DNA from: a virus
Length of the DNA stretch: 30,926 nt
IMG/VR virus record: IMGVR_UViG_3300025872_002545
Coordinates: 1 to 30,926 of that record
Direction: 5' to 3' (one strand)
Positions 26,168 through 30,549 of the stretch are shown here, in pieces. The notes below the pieces were generated by a model. That model made no database searches and was not told the DNA's origin. It saw only the letters and a program-made list of their open reading frames with translations. The position numbers and the translations under genes were made by a program. Numbering within the stretch: position 1 is the stretch's first letter; the number at the start of each line of letters is the position of its first letter.

Positions 26168-26194
26168 AGTTTTAAGTCATTCCAGGACTAAAAT
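26168..26194 (-). repeat. Intergenic linker repeat, copy 1
   Basis: On the minus strand AGTCCTGGAATGACTTAAAACT here and AGTCTCGGTATGACTTAAAACT in copy 2 (26430-26452) differ at only three positions. Both spell ATG ACT TAA and are followed by a CTGGT-containing GGAG ribosome site for the next small gene. In copy 1 the motif includes the end of the upstream reading frame. Confidence 0.6.
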
Positions 26195-26408
26195 AAAGTT
26201 GGGATAACTTTGATATTTCGGAGATACCAAAGAAGGCACATAAAAATAGTACATCCCAAAGTTTAAGTTTAATAGCAAAAGGTACTGTGAGTAATCCCCC
26301 AATAACTTTTAACGTTAAACCATATTTAAAATCTCCCCATAACATAGTTTGATAACCAATCATAAGGAGAAGATTACCAAGATATCGTAAGATACTTGTT
26401 TTAGACAT
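26172..26408 (-). CDS. Small two-helix membrane protein
   Basis: A 78-residue hydrophobic protein with two or three membrane segments (about residues 8-24, 32-45 and 50-62) and few charges. No family is recognised. A GGGAG ribosome site lies 10 nt before ATG, in a linker whose sequence recurs after this gene's own stop. It belongs to an operon with the genes at 26458 and 26688. Confidence 0.75.
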   Translation of the reverse strand: MSKTSILRYLGNLLLMIGYQTMLWGDFKYGLTLKVIGGLLTVPFAIKLKLWDVLFLCAFFGISEISKLSQLYFSPGMT

Positions 26409-26429
26409 TAGGGGTTTGCTCCCGACCAG

Positions 26430-26452
26430 GGCTAGTTTTAAGTCATACCGAG
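26430..26452 (-). repeat. Intergenic linker repeat, copy 2
   Basis: Second copy of the linker described at 26168-26194, lying between the genes at 26458 and 26172. The shared core is ATGACTTAAAACT followed by four variable bases and CTGGT. Confidence 0.6.
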
Positions 26453-26457
26453 ACTAT

Positions 26458-26691
26458 TTAATCATTATCTCTTACATAACAAGAAACTCTATCAGGATCT
26501 AACCAACGGCAATACTGGTGGTCTTCCATAGCAGTCAAGCACTGCATTTGGTTATCAAAAAGATAAATGTCATTCCAGCGTTTGGTATAGTAATTTTGTT
26601 TCTGTAAACGATAATCAGGTTTACCGTTGATTTCAAGAATACCTGCTTCAATAAAGCGATATCCTTCTCGCTCCAAAAGAACCTTTGTCAT
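26458..26691 (-). CDS. Hypothetical protein, 77 residues
   Basis: A soluble, aromatic-rich protein of 77 residues (YRLQKQNYYTKRWNDIYLF in the middle, paired Cys near positions 51 and 61-72). The layout suggests a small beta-rich fold. It overlaps the upstream gene by 4 nt and is followed by a linker repeat. Small proteins of this kind are frequent in cyanophage genomes, but I recognise no function. Confidence 0.75.
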   Translation of the reverse strand: MTKVLLEREGYRFIEAGILEINGKPDYRLQKQNYYTKRWNDIYLFDNQMQCLTAMEDHQYCRWLDPDRVSCYVRDND

Positions 26692-26903
26692 GCAACTTCA
26701 ACAGATTCAAGATCACTGGCAACGTATTCCATAAGCATTTCATAATCATCCAGAGGATCACCAGAGAATACTACACCTTCGTTTTCATAGTAGCGGCGAA
26801 CCTTTTTGTAGAGTTTCGGATTCTTTACATCAAGATAAAATTCACCATTTGCTGCACCACGAAGGGTTTGAACATCTTTCTTGAATTTTGCTGTGAGAGT
26901 CAT
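26688..26903 (-). CDS. Hypothetical protein, 71 residues
   Basis: A 71-residue acidic protein starting MTLTAKFKKDVQTLRGAANG. I chose the ATG at 26903 because an earlier in-frame ATG at 26954 lies within the promoter. The region YYENEGVVFSGDPLDDYEML is strongly acidic. First gene of the small operon; family unknown. Confidence 0.75.
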   Translation of the reverse strand: MTLTAKFKKDVQTLRGAANGEFYLDVKNPKLYKKVRRYYENEGVVFSGDPLDDYEMLMEYVASDLESVEVA

Positions 26904-26925
26904 TGTTTTGATTGTTGACCTTGTT

Positions 26926-26954
26926 ATTATAGAGCGTTGATATTTGAAAGTCAA
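26926..26954 (-). promoter_or_regulatory. Sigma70-type promoter of the small hypothetical operon
   Basis: -35 TTGACT (26949-26954), 17 bp, -10 TATAAT (26926-26931). The leader to the ATG at 26903 is about 17 nt. Confidence 0.88.
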
Positions 26955-26979
26955 GTAGGACGCTTTGGTAAGTGTCCAG

Positions 26980-27053
26980 TGCTCGTTGTCAGGATTGAAC
27001 TGACCTCTGCCGATTTATGAGATCGGTCCCTTCAACCAGATGGGTAAACGAGC
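26980..27053 (-). tRNA. tRNA with CAT anticodon (Met or Ile2)
   Basis: 74 nt, acceptor GCTCGTT/AACGAGC, anticodon stem CCGAT/ATCGG with loop CTCATAA, T arm GTCAG-TTCAATC-CTGAC, discriminator A. It lacks initiator features (G1-C72 is paired and no GGG/CCC anticodon stem). Elongator Met is the simplest reading, but a lysidine-modified Ile2 is not excluded. CCA is not encoded. Confidence 0.93.
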
Positions 27054-27057
27054 AAAG

Positions 27058-27129
27058 TAGGGATGCCTGGACTTGAACCAGGATGACTCCGTTATAAGCA
27101 GAGCGCATTGACCTTTATGCGACACCCCC
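27058..27129 (-). tRNA. tRNA-Ile (anticodon TAT)
   Basis: 72 nt, acceptor GGGGGTG/CATCCCT, D stem GCAT/ATGC, anticodon stem CTCTG/CGGAG with loop CTTATAA (anticodon TAT, codon AUA), T arm CCTGG-TTCAAGT-CCAGG. An encoded UAU anticodon is rare in bacteria, which normally read AUA with lysidine-CAU tRNA. Confidence 0.92.
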
Positions 27130-27142
27130 TTAAGACCAAATC

Positions 27143-27171
27143 ATTATAGGAGATTTGGAACCCTTCGTCAA
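27143..27171 (-). promoter_or_regulatory. Promoter for the tRNA-Ile/tRNA-Met pair
   Basis: -35 TTGACG (27166-27171), 17 bp, -10 TATAAT (27143-27148). The -35 contains the TGA stop of the antitoxin gene. The -10 lies in the loop of an inverted repeat CCAAATC/GATTTGG (27135-27157), which could limit read-through from upstream. Confidence 0.82.
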
Positions 27172-27401
27172 GACCCTTCTTCGTGGTCTGTGTGGATTTT
27201 AACTATCTCTTCAAAATCCACTTTTGCTTCGTTACATATACTAACCACTTCTTTATAAGGAACCATTACTGCATTTCCGTGTTGACTTTTAATTAGTAGT
27301 GTTTCTCCGTTTTCTACTCTATTCATAAGATTATCAAAATCTGCTTGAAATTCTTCAATTGTAAAGGATGGAAGTTTTTCGATTTCTTGGTTCATTTTCA
27401 T
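27168..27401 (-). CDS. Phd/YefM-like antitoxin, no toxin partner
   Basis: A 77-residue protein with PSFTIEEFQADFDNLMNRVE followed by NGETLLIKSQHGNAVMVPYK, the Phd/YefM fold signature (N-terminal strand-helix with GE-x-hydrophobic-x-I). I start at the ATG at 27401; earlier in-frame codons overlap tRNA-Pro. The gene is co-transcribed with tRNA-Pro, 17 nt downstream of it. No RelE/Doc-type toxin is next to it. It may neutralise a host toxin or repress host toxin operons (inference). Confidence 0.8.
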   Translation of the reverse strand: MKMNQEIEKLPSFTIEEFQADFDNLMNRVENGETLLIKSQHGNAVMVPYKEVVSICNEAKVDFEEIVKIHTDHEEGS

Positions 27402-27418
27402 AAAGTGATTTTTATGAG

Positions 27419-27490
27419 TCGGGGTGACTGGGATCGAACCAGTGTCTTCTTGCTCCCAAAGCAAGCCGTCTACCTCTGACTTACACCCCG
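27419..27490 (-). tRNA. tRNA-Pro (anticodon TGG)
   Basis: 72 nt, acceptor CGGGGTG/CACCCCG, D stem GTC/GAC, anticodon stem CTTGC/GCAAG with loop TTTGGGA (TGG), T arm ACTGG-TTCGATC-CCAGT, discriminator A. Its 5' end directly follows the TAA of the microprotein gene at 27491. Confidence 0.95.
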
Positions 27491-27607
27491 TTACTTGTCT
27501 CTATGTATAAACATAATACCAGCAAATGGTACGATTGTCAACCCGCACCCGCAGAGAAAAAGAAAAAATGGATTCGCTGCGAGTGCTTCTACGATGTGGA
27601 AAATCAT
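27491..27607 (-). CDS. Membrane microprotein, 38 residues
   Basis: ATG at 27607 overlaps the stop of the preceding microprotein (ATGA). The product has a hydrophobic stretch through NPFFLFLCGCGLTIVPFAGI. No family recognised. A strong promoter and the next tRNA start are embedded at its 3' end, so the frame could be partly fortuitous, but the overlap pattern supports translation. Confidence 0.55.
   Translation of the reverse strand: MIFHIVEALAANPFFLFLCGCGLTIVPFAGIMFIHRDK
27513..27541 (-). promoter_or_regulatory. Promoter for tRNA-Pro inside a microprotein gene
   Basis: -35 TTGACA (27536-27541), 17 bp, extended -10 TGGTATTAT (27513-27521). It lies within the coding region 27491-27607. Confidence 0.82.
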
Positions 27608-27693
27608 TTTATATATGCGTGGTCTAGGGACCAAATGATTAACAACCCTATTATACCAAAGATTGTGAGTGCTGTATAGATGCGGTCATTCAT
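27604..27693 (-). CDS. Membrane microprotein, 29 residues
   Basis: MNDRIYTALTIFGIIGLLII begins this one-helix peptide. Its ATG lies inside the 3' end of the upstream 34-residue gene and its TGA overlaps the next ATG. Function unknown. Confidence 0.55.
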   Translation of the reverse strand: MNDRIYTALTIFGIIGLLIIWSLDHAYIK

Positions 27694-27790
27694 CGTCTTC
27701 ATCCTCGTATGTAGAAGGTTCTTCAAAAAGTTCATTCATCTTTTGCTGTAAAACTCTTTTTAGTAGTTCTTCTAAGTCTTCCTCTGTCAT
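27686..27790 (-). CDS. Acidic microprotein, 34 residues
   Basis: A strongly acidic helix-forming peptide (MTEEDLEELLKRVLQQKMNE at the start). AAGG lies 5 nt before ATG, and the ATG overlaps the upstream TGA by 4 nt. Possibly a dimerising coiled coil; not recognised. Confidence 0.6.
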   Translation of the reverse strand: MTEEDLEELLKRVLQQKMNELFEEPSTYEDEDDE

Positions 27791-27966
27791 TTGTCCTTTA
27801 ATAGTTCCTCTATTCTTTTTCTCATAGCACTACTATCTTGCTTCATATAGTCACGAAGAGAATATCCACGTTGTCCTCTTAAGATACAAGTTCCTTGATA
27901 GAACATTGTAGCAGCAAATACTAACAGAAAAACTATACCTATTAGTTCAAAGTGATTTTGAGCCAT
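27787..27966 (-). CDS. Small single-pass membrane protein, 59 residues
   Basis: One membrane helix near the N-terminus (IGIVFLLVFAATMFY, about residues 9-23) followed by a basic cytoplasmic tail with RGQRGYSLRDYM and KRIEELLKDK. The N-terminus overlaps the upstream gene by 25 nt in another frame. No family recognised. Coding is supported by the coupled overlaps on both ends. Confidence 0.6.
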   Translation of the reverse strand: MAQNHFELIGIVFLLVFAATMFYQGTCILRGQRGYSLRDYMKQDSSAMRKRIEELLKDK

Positions 27967-28145
27967 GGCAGTAAAGGTGGAATAACGCCAATCAATCTCA
28001 GTAGTCCCTCAGCAAATAAAGCAAGAACCACCCAACCGACGCACATACTAATGATAGAAGCATTACGGTTGTGTCGTCGTATTGCTGCATCAATCATCTC
28101 CTGAACTTCAGAACGTGTAATAAATTCGTCTTGAGGTTCCATCAT
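27942..28145 (-). CDS. Small membrane protein, 67 residues
   Basis: An acidic/basic N-terminal part (EFITRSEVQEMIDAAIRRHN) followed by a hydrophobic stretch of about 30 residues. GGAG lies 7 nt before the ATG at 28145, which overlaps the upstream TGA by 4 nt. Not recognised. Confidence 0.68.
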   Translation of the reverse strand: MMEPQDEFITRSEVQEMIDAAIRRHNRNASIISMCVGWVVLALFAEGLLRLIGVIPPLLPWLKITLN

Positions 28146-28291
28146 TTCTCATCTCCAAGAAATTTGGCAAGGGGATCAACTCTAGTTTTAACTATTTCAA
28201 CTGCTCTTTTGTAGAACATATTGTCGGTATTACCAGAAGTTTCGAAAGTTTCCTTGATCTTCACCCAATTTTCATAGGTACGTTGATCCAT
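28142..28291 (-). CDS. Small hypothetical protein, 49 residues
   Basis: Starts MDQRTYENWVKIKETFE; a short, mixed-charge, helical protein with no recognised family. First gene of the six-gene microprotein run, preceded by a possible promoter (28313-28343). Confidence 0.65.
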   Translation of the reverse strand: MDQRTYENWVKIKETFETSGNTDNMFYKRAVEIVKTRVDPLAKFLGDEK

Positions 28292-28312
28292 TTTTCTAAA
28301 ACATAGTACTAC

Positions 28313-28343
28313 TATATACTAGTTCTGGAACTTTCATCGTCAA
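28313..28343 (-). promoter_or_regulatory. Weak promoter candidate for the microprotein run
   Basis: TTGACG (28338-28343) and TATATA (28313-28318) with a long 19-bp spacer. Placement before the first microprotein gene is right but the spacing is poor. Confidence 0.4.
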
Positions 28344-28403
28344 CGTTTTGTGTTCAATGCGTAACACTGTTGAAGAGAATCTTAAATTTTTAATGCTTCT
28401 TAA

Positions 28404-28488
28404 CGGAAAGGAGAGGATTCGAACCTCCGGAGGATTTCACCTCTTTTGTTTTCAAGACAAACGCCTTAAACCACTCGGCCACCTTTCC
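28404..28488 (-). tRNA. tRNA-Ser (anticodon TGA)
   Basis: 85 nt, acceptor GGAAAGG/CCTTTCC, anticodon stem TTTGT/ACAAA with loop CTTGAAA, long variable arm, T arm containing TTCGAAT, discriminator G. All class II features are present. Confidence 0.95.
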
Positions 28489-28500
28489 AATATTAAGTCC

Positions 28501-28752
28501 TTAACGGACTTCAAAATCAAGTCGTCTCACTTTACGTTGACGACGTGCCTCTTGCCAAGCAATATCTTGAGAAGTCAGCACACCTTTCTTTTGATTTTCT
28601 TTTAAAGAGTTTAGCATAACAATTCTGGATAAGTCAAGTGCTGAAATCTTATCCCCACGAATTGTTGCCATATTTGGACAACCACAAGTCACTGTTTTTG
28701 ATGGGTGTCCTGTTAATTCTCTATTACAATCTTTGCATCTTATTGATAACAT
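28501..28752 (-). CDS. Zinc-ribbon-like hypothetical protein
   Basis: An 83-residue protein with CKDCNREL (6-13) and VTCGCPNM (21-28), a compact Cys4 zinc-binding pattern, followed by a helical part and a very basic tail (WQEARRQRKVRRLDF). It could bind nucleic acid. A GAGGA ribosome site overlaps the dps stop just upstream, so it is coupled to dps. Similar proteins occur in cyanophages, function unknown. Confidence 0.78.
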   Translation of the reverse strand: MLSIRCKDCNRELTGHPSKTVTCGCPNMATIRGDKISALDLSRIVMLNSLKENQKKGVLTSQDIAWQEARRQRKVRRLDFEVR

Positions 28753-28764
28753 TTTCTTTCGTCC

Positions 28765-29199
28765 TCATTCTGTAAATGATCTTAAGAACCATATAAATTT
28801 ACCGTGTGCTTCATTTAAATCATCAAGAAGATTAGTTGTTCCCCTTGACTTAAGTTCTTCAGCAACTTCTGCTGCTTCACTAAACATTTCTACAACCTTT
28901 TTATGATCATCCAGCAAATCTTGAATCATTTGCATTTCGGAAAGACCACTCTTTGCTTCAGTTACTCTTGATACTTCAGCAACTCTTGTCAGAGAACTAA
29001 TAGGTTTAGCACCAAGAAAACGAATGTGCTCTGAAATTCTATCAATCTCCTCAAACAGAGCAGTGTATTGCTCTCCAAATAGTGTATGGACTTGATAAAA
29101 ATCAGGTCCAGTAATATGCCAATGATAAACCCAAGTCTTTTGGAAAAGGACAAAAAGACTTGCCTGAGTATCAGAAAGTATTTTATAAAGTTTTTCCAT
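28765..29199 (-). CDS. dps: Dps-like ferritin (DNA-protection during starvation family)
   Basis: A 144-residue four-helix ferritin-like protein of the Dps group. YHWHITGPDFYQVHTLF (25-41) matches the first ferroxidase helix (His26, His38) and FEEIDRISEHIRFLGAKP (49-66) carries Asp53 and Glu57. The acidic ligand usually four residues after the second His is Gly42 (Glu43 is next to it), so the iron site may be altered. Dps proteins bind iron, detoxify peroxide and coat DNA. A late-type promoter precedes it. Confidence 0.87.
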   Translation of the reverse strand: MEKLYKILSDTQASLFVLFQKTWVYHWHITGPDFYQVHTLFGEQYTALFEEIDRISEHIRFLGAKPISSLTRVAEVSRVTEAKSGLSEMQMIQDLLDDHKKVVEMFSEAAEVAEELKSRGTTNLLDDLNEAHGKFIWFLRSFTE

Positions 29200-29216
29200 T
29201 ATACCAGTTTTTTAGG

Positions 29217-29224
29217 TATTTATG
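29217..29224 (-). promoter_or_regulatory. T4-type late promoter for dps
   Basis: CATAAATA on the minus strand, a 7 of 8 match to TATAAATA, about 18 nt before the dps ATG and 5 nt past the 3' end of tRNA-Val. Confidence 0.65.
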
Positions 29225-29228
29225 CAAG

Positions 29229-29301
29229 TGGGAGCAGAGGGATTTGAACCCCCGACATTCTGCGTGTAAAGCAGACGCTACTACCTCTGAGCTATGCTCC
29301 C
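29229..29301 (-). tRNA. tRNA-Val (anticodon TAC)
   Basis: 73 nt, acceptor GGGAGCA/TGCTCCC, anticodon stem TCTGC/GCAGA with loop TTTACAC, T loop TTCAAAT, discriminator A. Confidence 0.95.
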
Positions 29302-29304
29302 GTT

Positions 29305-29378
29305 GTCCTCTGTCTAGGAATCGAACCTAGTTTCCAAGTGCATTGTCTGCCTGTCCTTACCAATAGACTACCAGAGGA
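29305..29378 (-). pseudogene. Degenerate tRNA (anticodon arm does not pair)
   Basis: Acceptor TCCTCTG/CAGAGGA and T arm CTAGG-TTCGATT-CCTAG are perfect and a D arm with GTCTATTGGTAAGGAC is present. The 21-nt space for the anticodon arm (GGCAGACAATGCACTTGGAAA would exceed the arm) forms no 5-bp stem with a 7-nt loop and U33, so no anticodon can be read. Length is normal. I read it as a decayed tRNA; an unusual but functional RNA is possible. Confidence 0.6.
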
Positions 29379-29380
29379 TG

Positions 29381-29586
29381 TGGTAGGTGTTGAGAACTTT
29401 ACCTATGTTCTCACTCTTGACATTCACCCAAGCACCAGTTTAAACATCGACCTGGGGAGAGGTTTTGGCACCTACATTTAAATGAGTAGTGAGTGCCCAC
29501 CACTCGCGGAAGACACTTTCCGCAACTTTCACTGCATTAGAGGGCAGTGAATAAGAGGTTTCCAATAGCCGTTCTTATCTCCCATA
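29381..29586 (-). ncRNA. Hairpin-rich noncoding block in the tRNA array
   Basis: About 205 bases with no credible reading frame but several stable stems on the minus strand: TTCACTGC/GCAGTGAA, GCGGAA/TTCCGC, GAGTGGTG/CACTACTC and GAGAAC/GTTCTC. GGGAGA at the 5' side can pair with TCTCCC, and GTAGGTG (near 29475) with CACCTAC (near 29382). It may be one structured RNA, part of a larger tRNA-like precursor, or tRNA debris. No known RNA family recognised. Confidence 0.45.
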
Positions 29587-29680
29587 AGGAAGATGTAGGT
29601 ATCGAACCTACAAAGGACAGTCCCTAAAGGAACTGCTGGGAATTCCACCCAGAACCAATATGAAAGAATCGGACATTTCC
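29587..29680 (-). pseudogene. Degenerate class II tRNA-like sequence (Ser-type)
   Basis: A long variable arm (CAGTTCC-TTTA-GGGACTG, 7 bp) and T arm (GTAGG-TTCGATA-CCTAC) are intact. The acceptor pairs for only four bases (GGAA/TTCC), the D loop lacks GG, and the anticodon arm CTGGG/CCCAG has loop TGGAATT with G at position 33. One missing base could turn this into a GGA anticodon (Ser). Probably a decayed tRNA-Ser. Confidence 0.55.
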
Positions 29681-29691
29681 AACCCTTTCAA

Positions 29692-29763
29692 CTCCCCAAC
29701 CTCGATTCGAACGAGGGACAGCAAAATTAACAGTTTTGAGTTCTACCACTGAACTATTGGGGA
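29692..29763 (-). tRNA. tRNA-Asn (anticodon GTT)
   Basis: 72 nt, acceptor TCCCCAA/TTGGGGA, D stem GTTC/GAAC, anticodon stem CAAAA/TTTTG with loop CTGTTAA, T arm CCTCG-TTCGAAT-CGAGG, discriminator G. Its first 10 bases overlap the 3' end of the HNH gene. Confidence 0.95.
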
Positions 29764-30059
29764 ATATTTACAAAAGAAGGTTTGTGATAGATTGTAAATC
29801 CAGCGTGGAGTTCTCTATGACAATTGGCACATAACATATAACATTTATCTGCTTCTTTCTTTTGTTTTTCCAAAGATTTTGTAGAACCAGAAATTTGGAA
29901 CTCTTTTGTAGTTTCGTCTATGTGGTGAAACTCAAGTGCTTCAAAACATCTATTATAACCACAAAATTCACACTTGCCTCCTTTATATTCAACAAGCAGT
30001 TCTTTAGTTCTTTTTCTCCAGTTTCCTACATTTTTCTTTAGTTTTTGTTGGTCTCTCAT
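29754..30059 (-). CDS. HNH endonuclease
   Basis: A 101-residue HNH protein: CEFCGYNRCFEALEFHHIDE (30-49) gives Cys30, Cys33 and the HH pair (45-46), and CANCHRELH (77-85) gives the second CxxC with His81 and His85. It is probably a free-standing homing or mobile endonuclease. Its basic N-terminus would contact DNA. The gene ends inside tRNA-Asn, sharing 10 bases, and is preceded by a perfect late-promoter octamer. Confidence 0.9.
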   Translation of the reverse strand: MRDQQKLKKNVGNWRKRTKELLVEYKGGKCEFCGYNRCFEALEFHHIDETTKEFQISGSTKSLEKQKKEADKCYMLCANCHRELHAGFTIYHKPSFVNIPQ

Positions 30060-30062
30060 AGT

Positions 30063-30083
30063 GATTAACTTAATATGTTAATC
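30063..30083 (-). promoter_or_regulatory. 5' UTR hairpin before the HNH gene
   Basis: Perfect 7-bp inverted repeat GATTAAC/GTTAATC with a 7-nt loop lies directly before the HNH ATG, between it and the late promoter. It would occlude the start region, a device known for early silencing of phage homing endonucleases (inference for this gene). Confidence 0.6.
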
Positions 30084-30084
30084 A

Positions 30085-30092
30085 TATTTATA
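30085..30092 (-). promoter_or_regulatory. T4-type late promoter for the HNH gene
   Basis: TATAAATA on the minus strand, a perfect match to the T4 late consensus, 25 nt before the HNH ATG. Confidence 0.82.
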
Positions 30093-30101
30093 AGAGAATA
30101 A

Positions 30102-30115
30102 GAACCCGAAGGTTC
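30102..30115 (-). terminator. Small hairpin after tRNA-Gly
   Basis: GAACC-TTCG-GGTTC with a stable tetraloop, followed by TTATTCTCTT. A weak terminator or a processing signal. Confidence 0.55.
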
Positions 30116-30117
30116 AG

Positions 30118-30189
30118 AGCGGAGTATCGGAATCGAACCGACGACATCTAACTTGGAAGGATAGCGTTCTACCGCTGAACTAACTCCGC
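30118..30189 (-). tRNA. tRNA-Gly (anticodon TCC)
   Basis: 72 nt, acceptor GCGGAGT/ACTCCGC, D stem GTTC/GAAC, anticodon loop CTTCCAA, T arm GTCGG-TTCGATT-CCGAT, discriminator T. The anticodon stem CTATC/GTTAG has one T-T mismatch. Confidence 0.9.
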
Positions 30190-30199
30190 TTATGAGACA

Positions 30200-30228
30200 A
30201 TCATAAACTATTTAAGTTTGATTGTCAA
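30200..30228 (-). promoter_or_regulatory. Promoter for tRNA-Gly
   Basis: -35 TTGACA (30223-30228), 17 bp, -10 TATGAT (30200-30205). The -35 starts one base after the discriminator base of tRNA-Leu. Confidence 0.88.
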
Positions 30229-30229
30229 G

Positions 30230-30302
30230 TGCCCCTGGTAAGATTCGAACTTACACTGTATGGATTCTAAGTCCACCTTCTCTACCGTTGGAATACAAGG
30301 GC
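30230..30302 (-). tRNA. tRNA with TAG anticodon (Leu codon CUA) on a class I body
   Basis: 73 nt, acceptor GCCCTTG/CAGGGGC, anticodon stem GTGGA/TCCAT with loop CTTAGAA, T arm GTAAG-TTCGAAT-CTTAC, discriminator A. The variable region is only 5 nt (ACAGT) although leucine tRNAs normally have a long variable arm. The D stem is only three pairs (TTC/GAA). The charging identity is therefore uncertain. Confidence 0.85.
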
Positions 30303-30366
30303 AAGATGGAGTAAGTGTGATATACCTCATAAGGATATAACAGGGACTTACCCTCTATCAGTTTAT

Positions 30367-30395
30367 ATAGTAACAAACCTTTGAGGGTTTGTCAA
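30367..30395 (-). promoter_or_regulatory. Promoter for the UAG-anticodon tRNA
   Basis: -35 TTGACA (30390-30395), 17 bp, -10 TACTAT (30367-30372). The spacer is a near-perfect inverted repeat ACAAACC-CTCAAA-GGTTTGT that starts in the last two bases of the -35, so it could be an operator. The -35 starts one base after tRNA-Arg. Confidence 0.85.
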
Positions 30396-30396
30396 G

Positions 30397-30470
30397 CGTC
30401 CTTTGAGAGATTTGAACTCCCGACACATAGGTTCGTAGCCTACTGCTCTGTTCCACTGAGCTAAAAGGAC
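30397..30470 (-). tRNA. tRNA-Arg (anticodon ACG)
   Basis: 74 nt, acceptor GTCCTTT/AAAGGAC, D stem GCTC/GAGC, anticodon stem GTAGG/CCTAT with loop CTACGAA, T loop TTCAAAT, discriminator G. A34 would need the host TadA deaminase to read CGU/CGC/CGA. Confidence 0.95.
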
Positions 30471-30473
30471 AAA

Positions 30474-30545
30474 TTCTGAGAGTAGGGATCGAACCTACGA
30501 ATGGCGGAACCAAAACCCGCTGCCTTACCACTTGGCTACCTCAGA
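30474..30545 (-). tRNA. tRNA-Gln (anticodon TTG)
   Basis: 72 nt, acceptor TCTGAGG/TCTCAGA, D stem GCC/GGC, anticodon stem GCGGG/TCCGC with loop TTTTGGT, T arm GTAGG-TTCGATC-CCTAC, discriminator A. Confidence 0.94.
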
Positions 30546-30549
30546 AAGG

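Noticed and set aside
28348-28605. Plus-strand 85-residue open frame across tRNA-Ser(TGA)
   Set aside because: It reads through a tRNA and the 3' end of the zinc-ribbon gene on the opposite strand and has no coding features.
29198-29227. TTGCAT-18-TATAAT before dps as a sigma70 promoter
   Set aside because: The -10 overlaps the dps ATG so transcription would start inside the gene; the CATAAATA late element is better placed.
29413-29441. Plus-strand TTGACA with TTAAAC 17 bp downstream
   Set aside because: The -10 is poor, every gene nearby is on the other strand, and the hexamer falls in a hairpin-rich block.
29381-29586. tmRNA or group I intron in the noncoding block
   Set aside because: No alanine tRNA-like domain, no tag reading frame and no group I core sequences could be found.
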